Of a DNA stretch of 64,000 bases, positions 12,201 through 23,900 are shown piece by piece (the first letter of the stretch is position 1; the number at the start of each line of letters is the position of its first letter). The translations under genes were made by a program, and so were the position numbers. This stretch comes from Gymnogyps californianus (Eukaryota; Chordata; Aves; Accipitriformes; Cathartidae). The notes beneath the pieces are model-generated. The model was given only the letters and a program-made list of their open reading frames with translations, was not told the origin of the DNA and ran no database searches. Location of the stretch: positions 16,119,698-16,183,697 of the forward strand of contig NC_059485.1 in the NCBI RefSeq assembly GCF_018139145.2, in the 5' to 3' direction.

Positions 12201-12891
12201 TGAAAGTTTAGAGTAAATGTCAGCTTACAGACATTACTATCCATTCTTCTGCCTTTAATGGGAAAAATAAATTTTGGCAGTCTTTCCCCAGTGTTAAAAG
12301 TCTTAGCTACTCCCTGGGGATAGAAAGAATCAATGCAAGTAAGATCCATATTTTCTTTCTTGGAACACTACTACTTCCAGCAATTTATTTGACTGACTAT
12401 GCCTTCTATTACCATGTAAATTGTTTCAGGCTGCAGGAAAAAAAAAGTATTAATCTCCCCTCAGTAAGTCATAAAATAAAGAAATCAATTTCAAGGTCAA
12501 TTTAGTCTAAATAACACCTGCTGCCCTTTTTGTAACATGCAGACTCCTCTAGAACACTAAGTTGCTGTCTATAAAGGCATCAATATGCGATGTTTCACAT
12601 AAATCAAGGTAACATACGGTACAGTACAGCCTATTTTCAGTGTACCATCTGAGGCTTAAAAAAAGATTCAAAACAGGTCCCTTGTCATCATACATTTTCG
12701 GCATAAGCACGAGGCTTTGTAACAGAAAACTAAAGCTAAGGAGCTCTTGTGTGTATAGCAGTCTGATTCTGCAAGAAGCTTATATCTCGTAAGGTTTTGG
12801 GGATATTAGGGGATATATCAAGGTATTCTCAGCTCCATGCAGGAAGTATTCAGATCCACAAAGGGTGGGCCTCAAAGCGAGAACTTCATGA

Positions 12892-12908
12892 GGGGGGGTG
12901 CGGGGGGG
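12892..12908 (+). other. paired G7 tracts, possible G-quadruplex
   Basis: Two runs of seven G are separated by TGC. Each run can supply two GGG tiers, so a four-tract intramolecular quadruplex is possible on the plus strand, or an i-motif on the minus strand. No gene context explains it. Confidence 0.5.
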
Positions 12909-14582
12909 AAGTAGTAGACACAAGAAGAAATCTTTTCTTCTTCTAGCGGAAAGCAGAATGGAATGAGAAGGAATGGAAAAGACATAGGACCATGATGGGT
13001 TTTTTCCCCTCAAACCAAGAATTCAGGAAAGGAAAACAACTTGAAAATTTCTCTCCTGCTTCCGTAGAGGGAAAACTTTTAAGCAGAGATGTATTTTTCT
13101 TTTTGTCAAAAATAGTCCTGTTTTTCTTTTAAGTATACTTAATAGGTTTTCATGGCAGCAGAAGACTGCATTTGATGACTCTCTAGATCCTGTACATTCA
13201 TGCACTGTTTCCTGAAAAGTTCACCTTGAACTCTGTTACCTGTCTGGACTGTAACAGAAAAGCTACAAAACCACAGGACTGGGTGGACTGGTGAACGTGT
13301 TTCTCCCCACTGTGGTAGTTCTTTCCGGTAAGGTTAATACAACTGTTTTTCCTTCCCCATGTACAATTGACAGCAGTGCTGGTGCCTCTCTAAATACAAA
13401 GTCCCTGACGGAGTAATTCTAAGCTGCCAGGTAGTCAAGAAGGATAGTTATCTGGCACAAAACTGGAGTTCAGGGAGAGGATTCTTTCACTAACAGCCAA
13501 GACACTCCGAGTCTTTGTAGCACACATTAGGTTGGCAGCTGAGGAACACGCCAAGCCTGCCACATCTAAAAAGATGAAAGAGATTTGTTACAGCCTTTTT
13601 ATTTCTTCCCCTGGGTCCCCCAGTAGAAGACAATCAATACCCAAGCAGCAAGAGTTCCTGAATGAAGCAAATATTCAGATATTCTGGAAAAGGAGATTCC
13701 ATATTCTTGTAAGACTTCTCTAATGAAAATAAAAGAACATCTTGAAGGCTTTTGAAAAGGGCTGAAAACATAAGGATGTGCAAGGCTGAGCAGACAGCAA
13801 ATGGAAATCAGTTTCTAGAAGATCGTTTAACAGCAAGAGTCATTTAAACCATGAACAGATTTTGGCTTCCCTAACAGAGACATATATTACAGTTCTTCTC
13901 TAGAATAAGGACTCTCCCAAAGGCTTTTGCCAGGCATACCAAGCATGACATTCCTATGCAGAGTGCTACAACAGCAGAACTCTCCCTCTAGCAGCTGGCT
14001 GGCAAGTGGCACCCGAGGCCTTTCCACATTTTATTGCATAGGTGAATCTGGCAGTTACTGAAGGGGTTTCCACTTCCTATTCTACACAGCAGAAATACAT
14101 CCCTATTGTACACAGAAAAAAAAAACCCAAAAACAACTATGTTATTTAGAGCAGGGACTAAGTTACAAGCCAGACAATACTACACTTATTCCACAATCCA
14201 TAATCAGCAATGGAATGTGGATCAATTTTATATATATAGTCTTTATATGTATTCAGCTTTATATTTAAGATATCTGGGATAACAAATTTCACTTGAAATA
14301 AAGTATCATTTAATCAACTCTAATATTTGTATATATTTATAGAGTATAAATGATTCCCCTATGATGATATGCTAGTAAAAATTATCTTTAAAGAAAACAA
14401 TAAGGAACACTTCCCTTTTCCAACAGATAGCACTCAGTGAATCAAATCAAAGTTTATTGTCATGGTTTAACCCAGCAGGCAGCTAAACACCATACAGCCG
14501 CTCGCTCACTCCCCCTCCCCAGTGGGATGGGGGAGAGAATTGGGGAAAAAAAAGTAACATTCGTGGGTTGAGATAAAGACAG

Positions 14583-14588
14583 TTTAAT
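14583..14588 (-). terminator. LTR poly(A) signal (ATTAAA)
   Basis: ATTAAA on the minus strand, in the same relative place as 42398-42403 in the plus-strand copy and downstream of the TATA box, as expected for the LTR R region. Confidence 0.45.
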
Positions 14589-14739
14589 AGGACAGAAAAG
14601 GAAGAGAAAATAATAATAATAATGATAAAAGAATTAAAATATACAAAACAAGTGAAGCACAATGCAATTGCTCACCACCCACCAACTGATGCCCAGTCAG
14701 TTCCCAAGCAGCAGCCCCTGGCCAGCTTTCCCCCCAGTC

Positions 14740-14745
14740 TATATA
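14740..14745 (-). promoter_or_regulatory. LTR TATA box
   Basis: TATATA on the minus strand within the conserved LTR block, at the place corresponding to 42215-42220 in the other LTR copy. Upstream GC-richer U3-like and downstream A/T-rich R/U5-like parts are consistent with a core promoter. Activity is unknown. Confidence 0.5.
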
Positions 14746-15068
14746 CTGGGCATCATGTCCTGTGGCCTGGAATATCCCTTTGGTCAGTTGGGGTCAGCTG
14801 TCCCAGCTGCGTCTCCTCCCAGCTTCTCGTGCAGCCCCAGCCTCCTCGCTGGTGGGGTGGGGTGAGAAGCTGAAAAGGCCTTGACCTAGTATAAAAACTG
14901 CTTAGCAACAACTAAAACATCAGCGTGTTATCAACATTATTCTCATCCTAAATCCAAAACACAGCACTATACCAGCTACTAGGAAGAAAATTAACTCTAT
15001 CCCAGCAGAAATCAGGACAGTTACTTAGAGATAAATTTGAAAATATAAATTCAAAGAACAATCTGTCA

Positions 15069-15118
15069 TTTATTGGATATTGGAAAGTTTTTATTTATTG
15101 GATATAAGAAAATTTTTC
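15069..15118. repeat. imperfect tandem duplication, 25-bp period
   Basis: TTTATTGGATAT occurs at 15069-15080 and again at 15094-15105, with similar A/T-rich tails after each (GGAAAGTTTT and AAGAAAATTTT). It sits about 50 bp beyond the end of the minus-strand solo LTR, in the host flank. Confidence 0.65.
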
Positions 15119-16964
15119 ATTGCTGAAATCCATGGCCCTGAATCATATTTAATGTAAACCACTCTGTGAAATCTTACTATCACAAGCCAAAGATAATGGT
15201 TATGTGTCAGGAGCTGCCAATATTCTTACAGATTCAATGAGTCAAGAAAAAAATATGAGATTTATTATAAGTGATAAGCATATTAATCTTCCATCATGTA
15301 AAAATCATACAAATATTCATTCTGCAGTTGAATGTGCCTAAGAGCATGAGATTCCACAGTAGAAAAATAAATAGAAGTCTGGAATGGCTATTCAAGAGCC
15401 CAAAAGATTAGAAATGTAAGGAAAGAGTGACTTTTTTTAAAAACAGCGTATTTGTTGAGGTTAAAGGAAACAGATATAACACCGACATCAGAGATGCACA
15501 GCAGGAAAGAGTAATGTAAGAAGTGAGAGGAACTTTTTTCAACAGGAAATTATCTTTTCAATATACCAAGCAGAAGCTTCAAAATCTGAACAATGAAGCC
15601 CTGGAAAGAATACGGGGAGATGTTTCCTGAAGATGAAGAATGTAAGCAATGCAAGAAGAAACCTAGAATATTCCTAACTACATCTGCTCAGCTGAATTGT
15701 TAAATATTTCCTAATCCTCAAACAGTCAGTGAAGTGGGTAAATTATTGCAGGATCTGCTGTGAAATCAAGTTGAAGGAAAAGACAAAACAACTTGAGAGT
15801 TAAATAAATACTTTCAAAATGTAATCACAAAGGAAAGCACTAAGTGAGGATATCTGACATTGCCTGTTTATCTCCTGAGTAGAATTACTTTAGGTTTGAG
15901 GCAGAAGCTTTCATTAACCTGCAAGTCTCTCAGGGACATTTATCTAGGAGTGTTAAAAGACAATCAGGAAGAGAATCTGCAGAGTAATGATAATCATCAC
16001 TGAGGTCTCACAGTTTGAAGAGCTCATCCTTGCACTGTAGTAGCCAGTAAACCTTCCCACATATCTTGGAAAATCAGTACTGCCCTTGGGCACAAGTAAT
16101 ACGGATTGGTAGACCTCAAAGTACAAAATCTCAGCTGAGTTCCGATAAGCAATAAAAAGTTTCTGTCTTTGTTGGAAGCTCAGAGAAACCCAGTTGGGCT
16201 GTGTTTCTACTCAAAACAGCCTCATATTATGTCTCCAATGACTCCTGGTTTGCACCAACTGAAGCAAAAAGTGTTGTGCTAGAAATCTCACAGAAACATA
16301 CTCCCATAGCACTCCATCATTGAAACATACTATCAGGAAATATTAAATTCATGAACTCGCCAACATTTTCTTTAACTGAATTTAAAGACAAAAGATCAGA
16401 CACAGGAATGTATCCTGATTTCCTCCCTCCCCCCCTCAGGCATGGAAAGATTTCTTATACTACATCATTTTCAATCAGTGATTGTTTTCAGATTTATTTC
16501 TCCAGAGTAGTCTACCTGCCTTATCACAGAAACAGAACACACTATTTGTAGAAGATACTTTTAATGTGATTCTATGGCATCAGTTAGAACAGAGCTATGC
16601 ACAAATCGAATTTAGTATCTAACTGGCATCAAGATCTGTTAATGGCACAGCATTAATGTTATGCTAATAGCGATGCATTTTAACTACCTTTCATTCTCCC
16701 ACCCCAAAATGCTTAGACAGGTTAAGTTACATGCAAATTTCTAGGACTGAGACTTCAGAAAATAATCATATATAAGCATCGTTACTGTGTTACTAGGAAC
16801 AATTACATGAATCTTTGAAGTTTACTCATTTAGAATTAAATTGATGTCTCTTATACTTGTTGTAAAATTAACTGGTATCTACATGTAGTCTTTTTCTTAA
16901 AAACACCAGAACATGCTTTTTCCAGTCTTTCATATATTACATACAGGCCCATATATATTCAGTG

Positions 16965-16992
16965 TTTCTGCCTATATATGCCTAGGCAGAAA
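16965..16992. repeat. perfect 10-bp inverted repeat with 8-nt loop
   Basis: TTTCTGCCTA (16965-16974) and TAGGCAGAAA (16983-16992) are exact reverse complements around TATATGCC. The stem is short and could be chance. There is no long hairpin around it as a miRNA precursor would need. Confidence 0.6.
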
Positions 16993-19596
16993 TACCAAAA
17001 TGTGTGTGTTGGGCCAACATAATAAAATTTCCTTTGTATGGACTGCTGTTACTCTAATATGACAGAGTCTTGACTCAAAGTAAATATTTCACTGATGTAG
17101 AAAATTAGAAGTCTATACAGGCTTAACAATGGCTGCACACTCCTCTTTGCTTTAAATGGCCTTAGGAAACACAGCTGACTACTTCCCAGCTCCCAGGTGA
17201 ACACCACATAGCATCCTCTAGCTTTCAAAAGCATTTTCATTTTTCCTTCCTGCTAATAGCAATACTACGCCATGGATTCTACATCCATGACTTAAATGAT
17301 AAGGACTAATAAAGATACATATTCTAAATATTAATGTTACACCTTGTGTCGTGATATTTGAAATGTAACCTTCCCTCATCTCCTATTAGAGCAGTATGCT
17401 GTGCACTGCCCGTAACTGGGGTAGTTCCTCCTAAGAGCATTTTAACCCTGTTTGCTTTATTCAGAACAAATTTTAATGTATATACTACCTGTTATTTGTT
17501 AATACGTTATAACTATAATAACTGATCTCTGAATGCAGTTTCAATGCACAGCTGCAACTACAAGCCACCTTCTGCTCTGAACACTTGCTCTTTTAGCACA
17601 GGTTTCTTGTAGGACTGATAGAAAACTACAGTTATGTATTTCAATTTTCATTATACTACTATTATTCATGCTATTTTTCAGGAAGGTTGATGAGGCCTGA
17701 AATAACAGGAGATTTCTTCTTTTTATTGAACAAATACATATAAATGCAAACAAAAGTGAGGAATCAATTCAAAATCCTAGGATAGCTCTCCAATAAATAA
17801 AAGTAAAATGAAAATTCAGTTGTATGCAGCTATTACAAGCTCATATAACTCTGGCAAGATAGCACTTAGAGCTCCGTGTTTATTCCTGTCAGTGTAATAT
17901 GAGGAACGCTCTATCAGTTGGAACTGGATTACAAAAAATAAGATTCAATTTAAGAATAAGTGGTATGAGTCCTGAGGGCAATTTAAAATTTGTATATTTA
18001 AGAAAAATAAATCTATGCAGCTTGCAAGAAATAATACTTTGCACAGTAAGTTTATGAAGGTATACAAGCTATGAAATTATGTAGATAGTGCTAGCATGCT
18101 ACAGTACATGTCAGTTTAAGAGAACCAGCAGTAAAAATACAGTAACAATAGAAAAGGAAGGCAATAAAAAGCAGATGCTCTAAGTACTGTAACATGCAGA
18201 GAATTGGATGCATAAAGAATAGAATTTAAGGCAAAACCTTTGTATCACTTGCCCACAACTAACTCCCTCCTCTCTGCCATTGGGTTAAGCCTGCTTCCAC
18301 AACACGTTATGGAAACTGGAATAGCAGCAGTCAAATGAGTTCTGCAAGAATTTTCAATGTCTCTGCAGTACTTTAAGATTTTACAACTTAAGAGGAAAAA
18401 CATGTGACTGCATTAGAAACTGAATGAGAACGTCCCTCGATACCACTCTGTGCTGTACCTATGCCCTCTTCCTAAAGATTTCCTCCTCAAAGATGGCTGT
18501 ACGGAAGCAAAACCCTAGCTAGCCCAGAGAAATCAGTTGTATTCAGATCTATGACCTATAGAAACAGTTTGAATTTTGTCACTATTTCAAGACCACAAAT
18601 ATATGCCAAGTCTGAATTTTCATATAAAAGCTTTCTCTTGCTAATGACTTGCTTAAAAGCATCCACATTTTCTAAGCTATTTAACTGACAATTAAAGTAC
18701 ATACTGAAACATATCAACATCAGCAAACTTTCAACTTCCAGGGAACAACAAATTCAGGTCAACAAAAACATGATGGACCTAAATCAAAACTCCAGAAAAA
18801 TGGAGAATCCTTCCATTGACTCAAGTTCAAGGGGAAAAATAGCAATAGGATGGCCTAGACAGACACAAACCTAATTCAGAAACATCGTCATTCTGCTTAA
18901 CTTCTGTATTATTCCAGATTTTTATCAGTGAAACTGTTCAGAACCAAATCGATCATCTCTTATTCAAATGTACTCCTTTCACAGGCACCAGCCCTTGGCA
19001 AACAGCAATACCATGACATGTATGCAGATATTTCTAACCGACAGTGACATTTTCTATTTGTTAGGAGTCTCTAATATTTATTGCCACTGTTGAGAATGAA
19101 TTCCTCAAACAGAAGGTATAAGCAGAGCACGTACATGTATCAATATGGGAAATGAAAGGGCATATGCATACAGAGTGGTAGCTTGAGTTCCTTTTGGCCA
19201 GATAGAGAAATCTTCAAGTAATATCAGATCCAGCATCTTGTCTCTAGCACAGACCTTTACTTCGTGTGTTCCCGAGAGTGTACTTAGCACAAATCAGGGC
19301 ACATAAGAATAGATAACAGTTTCCACTTACGGAACTCAGGCTGTCCTTTACTAACTGAATATGTCCATTTAAAATAAGGGAAGAAAGCCTGTATTTAGGC
19401 TTTCTGAAAGTAATCTACATTCCCTGGGCTGCAGTAAAAGGAGCTCTTTGTAATGATTACTGTCTTACAGTAGAGTAGTTCAGTATCCACAAAAACCTCT
19501 AAGCAAAAGAAAGAGAGTAGATGTCCTTTCCTGAGGGAAATGCAAATGCATCCAAACCACACACAAACCCAGAGAAATTAAGACACAGGCCTTTCC

Positions 19597-19721
19597 TTGA
19601 AGGCACATGGAAAAGCAGCAGCAGTCCTCAAAGAGGGGAAAACATGGGAACAACGTGAGCCAGAGAGACCATCAGTTGCCTGTGTGGCAGCCCAAGCCTG
19701 CTCAGGACGGAGCCCTGTGCA
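19597..19721 (+). other. candidate exon, GC-richer than surroundings
   Basis: After a modest acceptor (CCTTTCCTTGAAG) a block open in one frame ends CTGTGCAG|GTAAGTCC, an almost ideal donor. The frame reads AHGKAAAVLKEGKTWEQREP, then CVAAQACSGRSPVQ. The block is visibly richer in G and C than the neighbouring kilobases. It could be an internal or first exon of a plus-strand transcript, coding or noncoding, or a chance match. No partner exon was found. The 3' border at the donor is better supported than the 5' border. Confidence 0.2.
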
Positions 19722-20746
19722 GGTAAGTCCTATTAATATTAACAAAGCTTCCAAACACAGACACCTTCGCCCCTTTGAAGTCATAATGCTGAATCATGTC
19801 CTAAATAAGCCACTGAAATCAAACGTATCCACAAGCTAAAACTTGTTGCCTAAAGTAACCAAAATGCTTTCATTTATTCATGATGAAACTTTCATCTCTT
19901 GTTGCTCCCTGAGTAGAGCTGGGCATCAAAAGGATTTGTGGCTGTTTTAGTTTCAAGGCATGAAGATGTGCAGTCAAAGCAGATGGCTGTTAGCCAACAC
20001 AAAATTATATGTGACAGGTGAGAATTCGCTTCTGAAACGGACATCAAGTTCCAAGGAAAGAAGAAATTAATACTTTCAAAACACAGACAAAGTTTCCCTA
20101 AGAATAAGCTTTTAGGAGGATTAAACAATTTCTGGAGAAAGCTTACAGGAGAGAAAAAACATTTAAAATGAAGAAACATTTAAAATAGTTCCTCCTGATT
20201 TATAAAAATTACTTAGCAATTTCTAAATCTTTATTGAAAACTGCATGGTGAGAATTTTCACCAATTTCACCTTAGTGATGGACTCAGCACTAATACCTAG
20301 CTATAACCAGACATGGTTTCTGACTCAGAGTTATAGTTCGATCACTTGATCTCCTTTCTCTCCTTTGCCAGAAGTGAACTGTGTCAAGACTCAGTTCTCT
20401 CCTCCATGCCCTTGTGTTAGCTGTCTGTAACCCATCTATTGCCCACACAGCTTTACTACAATTTGATTAATGATTTGCCAGTGGCTGCTCTGTTCCCTGT
20501 GTGACTACCCCATAAGAGCAGGAGCTCATGCAAATGCGTAGAGGAGCTGGTACCTACCTGCCTCTGAAATACGCATGGCAAGTCTTAAATGTCAGTACTT
20601 ACCTCAGTGAAGTAGTTTAATCAGGATTCAATGGTACAATAAGGGAGACCTTACACACGTAAAACTAGGTACTGAGAAGATGATGCACAAAAGGTACCAA
20701 AGGCATAGAAGAAGAAAGCTCTTCTACTAAAATACATTTTTGTTTC

Positions 20747-20957
20747 GTAAACTTACTTCAACTAAAGGTCTTTCTACTGGGTGGCAGAGCAATGCCAGCC
20801 CTTTATAGCTTTCAGTCTTCCATTTATGATACAGGAATCCTAACTGAGCACATTTGAACAGAGGGTTTGTTTGCTGGATTGTTACAACCCGTTGCATCAT
20901 GTTCCACACATCTATTATCAGCTGCCCTTTTTGTCTTTCTCCAGTTGTTTTTGTCTG
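20747..20957 (-). other. candidate minus-strand exon or decayed coding fragment
   Basis: A minus-strand frame is open from about 20963 to a strong donor (GTTGAA|GTAAGTTT). It reads GQLIIDVWNMMQRVVTIQQ, then KCAQLGFLYHKWKTES and LLCHPVERPLVE before the donor, which looks protein-like. The problem is the 5' border: the best acceptor (TTTTATTCCTTCTAG, before 20967) is followed by T then TAA in this frame. The alternative CCAG just downstream lies behind an A run, not a pyrimidine tract. So this is a weak-acceptor exon, a broken one, or chance. Not recognised. Confidence 0.2.
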
Positions 20958-23900
20958 GTTTTTTTAACTAGAAGGAATAAAACTGAACCCAGTCTTCAAG
21001 ACACAGACACAGCAAGGACTCCCTCAGTGGCATAATAATATTCTTAGGTTTGTTCTCTAGTCTTTCTATAAAAAAAGACTTTCTTGTCCTTGTAAGATAC
21101 TATGCAGCTTTCCAGTAGGAGACTTATCACACTTGGCTACAAAGCATCCAGCAGCAGACACTGCAAACCCATACAGCTCACTGATCTATTTGATTACAGG
21201 AGTTCCCATGTTCCTGTTGCTCAAAGGAAAAAAAATTCACCTACCAGTTGCATAACAGGTTCCATCTTGTGTACTGTGACACAAATTACACAGGCTTTTC
21301 CTGGTGCTCCCAGCACTTAAATACTTACAGCACAGACAACTCTCCAGTATTCCCTATGTTGTAGTGCACAGTAGACATCCTAGGGTCCAGATACAAACTA
21401 GTCCTAACTTAGGAGTACCATTAACTTTTGTATATTAGGAAGATCCACTGCTACAGGATAAAAACTTTTAGAGTGTGTCCATCATCATACATTTCTCAGA
21501 TTACAAGACCACCTATTCATTTTTTTTCTTTGAGAGAAAACATTGATTTTACCATAGATGGATTTGCAAATGAAATGATACTGAGATGTAAATTTCAACA
21601 TTTGTTTGGCTTTAATAAACCAAACTGAATATAATGCCAACGCATTACTGCCAACACATTGAACAGGGAAACATGGAAGGAAAAGGAACATCGACCCACA
21701 ATTCACACCAGTCAATCTGCGCAGAGAAGTGGGAACTGAACATTCACTTCAGAGTGTTCATGCACACGTTATGACGTGCACAAGTCAAGCTGCAGAATCT
21801 GCTCTTACGTTTATTTCAGGATGAGTATATGCTTGAATATGTTTATTTGGTGTGCTGCTTTCCACAGCAGGGAACAGAACTTTGCTTAGGGTTGAAATTC
21901 ACTGTTGGACAGGATGGCATTGCAACTTCCAGTTGTTGCGGATATCTCCGCTTCTGCAGACGCACAGGAAATAGTTAAATTCAAACACAGCCGCAGTTCC
22001 AGATGAACTACATTTTATACCTTGTATTGCTTGTCCAAATGTCACTCCACCAACAGGAGGTACATTTAAGCAGCCAAATCTGGTGTTTTGATCTGTTTCA
22101 AATACAGAACCAGCTCCCTAGTTACTTACTAAGCTGAATTTACATGGGAAGTTACTCTACCTGGGACCTGTTCTGCTATCTGAGGCTTACTGATTCTTAA
22201 ATTAGAGTCACTGGATTATAAATCAAATGACATCTAGTTAAAAAAAATCCTAGCAATATTAGAGCTCACAGTTTGGCAGAAGTACTGACTGTACCCATGA
22301 GGAAAGTGTACTGATTAAAATGTACATAGAGCCAAAAAAATTAATGTTCCAAAGAAAACAATTTTCTTTACGTGTAATGAAGTTTCCGTTAATTTAGTAA
22401 CAACAGTCAGCTTGTAAATAACATATCTCTGTAATAAAGGCTGGCTTTTTCTTGCTGCGTGTCCAGCTCTCCACAGAGAAATGTTGGATTTTGGCATGTT
22501 TCCTATTTTGGCCTTTAGTCTTTTGCTGCTCAGCCATTTGAGCATAGGAAGGAATGGAAAAGAGATTGTTGTCTTAAAGGAAAAGAATCCTGCATGCAGA
22601 TTGTGGGACTTGATACTAGAAGCCATTAATACCCCTTTATATTCAGCAAGAAGTACTGATAAGCACTGAAACTGTCCTATATCCTGTGTTCACAGTACAG
22701 TTGCCTGAAGGTGTAAACACGAATTTAATGCTAAGTCTACATGAGATTTTTTTACCAGCATAGCTACACAGTTTAATCACCTAGGGCTGTGGAGAGACTA
22801 GCTATATTTTCCCAGCTATACTTTTACCAGAGGGAAGATTGAGCTGTGAAATCAGACACCAATCCTCACCTTTTATTATGCACTGATCTGCCTGCATGGT
22901 TGAGGGAGTGGGAATGAGGAACAGTTAAAACCTGCTTAACTGAGTCCCCAACAGAACATGAAGACTACTACTGAAATATTGGTACACCAGTAACAGCTGC
23001 TCCCTATTCTCCCAGGTTCAAACAGTATATTATACTGAGAGCAAAACATTGGTCAGAACTGCTACACTCCTACTTTTAAGGCCCTAGAGCCTTTTCCAGG
23101 CCCTTAATCATGGAATTGAAAATCACTATGAAAATTAGGAGGTGGTTCGGTTTTTTTTGATTTAGAACTAATTTTTTTCAGGATGAAGAGTCATTGTTGT
23201 GTTTCAGTGGTGTATCTCCGAAATTGCTTGGCAATACAACATACACATTTTATAAAAACGCATGAGAGCAGCAGCCCAAACAAAGTTAACAAGACGTCTA
23301 TAAACACTGAGGTTTTCCTCCTCTCAAATTAGACTACCAAAATCTCAAATAAGGCCCAGTTCAACAATTTCAAAGGGTCAAATGTTGGCTTCACTGTCAT
23401 TTCATTTTTCCCTGGATCTTTATCTTTTTTAAACAGCAGCTATGTTTACGCTTGGAAATAGCATGAAGTGAATCTTCTTCCCAGAGCATTTTGTGCTTAC
23501 TTGCCAAGTCATACTGTGAATCTGCTTAACTAGAATTTACAAGTCAGTTGATACATTGGTTACATCTGACACACATCAGTCATCCCGTCCTGCTGATGGA
23601 CAAGGCAAGGTGACAGTGAAATGCATTGGTTAAGGCAATGCCTTAAAAACTGACAAACAGAAATGGGTTAATAACAATGCCAAGTTGTCACTCTATATTT
23701 ATCAACAAGAAGGAATAATTTTTAGGAAAATAATAATAAGCCCTCCTCACAATACTAATGCTAAATGACCTGAAAAACTTTCCTAAGGGACTGATGCCAT
23801 AGGACCAAGTTTCATTTTATCTTCATAGATCTGACAGCTCAATTTCCCAAGTTCCCAGGGACTTTCAGCAGTGCTGAACAGAGGCAGTAACAAATGTCAG

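Larger units (their letters stand above)
8640..14457. other. unique sequence with no confirmed gene
   Basis: The stretch holds the small tandem duplication at 9165, the 151-codon open frame at 10419-10874, two splice-like minus-strand blocks (11021-10989 and 12313-12229) and the G-tract at 12892. No transposable element was recognised. Confidence 0.4.
14458..15019 (-). mobile_element. solo LTR of an avian endogenous retrovirus, minus orientation
   Basis: A 562-bp element bounded by TG...CA ends: on the minus strand it starts TGTCCTGATTTCTGCTGGG and ends CCATGACA. It matches the plus-strand LTR at 41943-42534 along its whole length in reverse complement. Inside, on the minus strand, are a TATATA box (14745-14740), an ATTAAA poly(A) signal (14588-14583) and a T/A-rich microsatellite-like stretch of ATT units. 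No retroviral coding region, primer binding site or second LTR adjoins, so it is a solo LTR left by recombination between the two LTRs. The 5-bp flanks (TTTAT left, GTTAC right) match at only three of five positions, so the target duplication has decayed or was lost. The family is one I recall as widespread in neoavian genomes, ERVL-like; I do not give a Repbase name with confidence. The reading frames inside it are not genes. Confidence 0.88.

Noticed and set aside
14622..14873. 83- and 67-codon plus-strand frames
   Set aside because: They lie within the minus-orientation LTR, on the antisense strand, with Pro/Ser-rich text caused by LTR composition.
20613..20681. Minus-strand block with very good splice borders
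   Set aside because: All three frames contain stops, so it is not coding; kept only as a possible noncoding exon.
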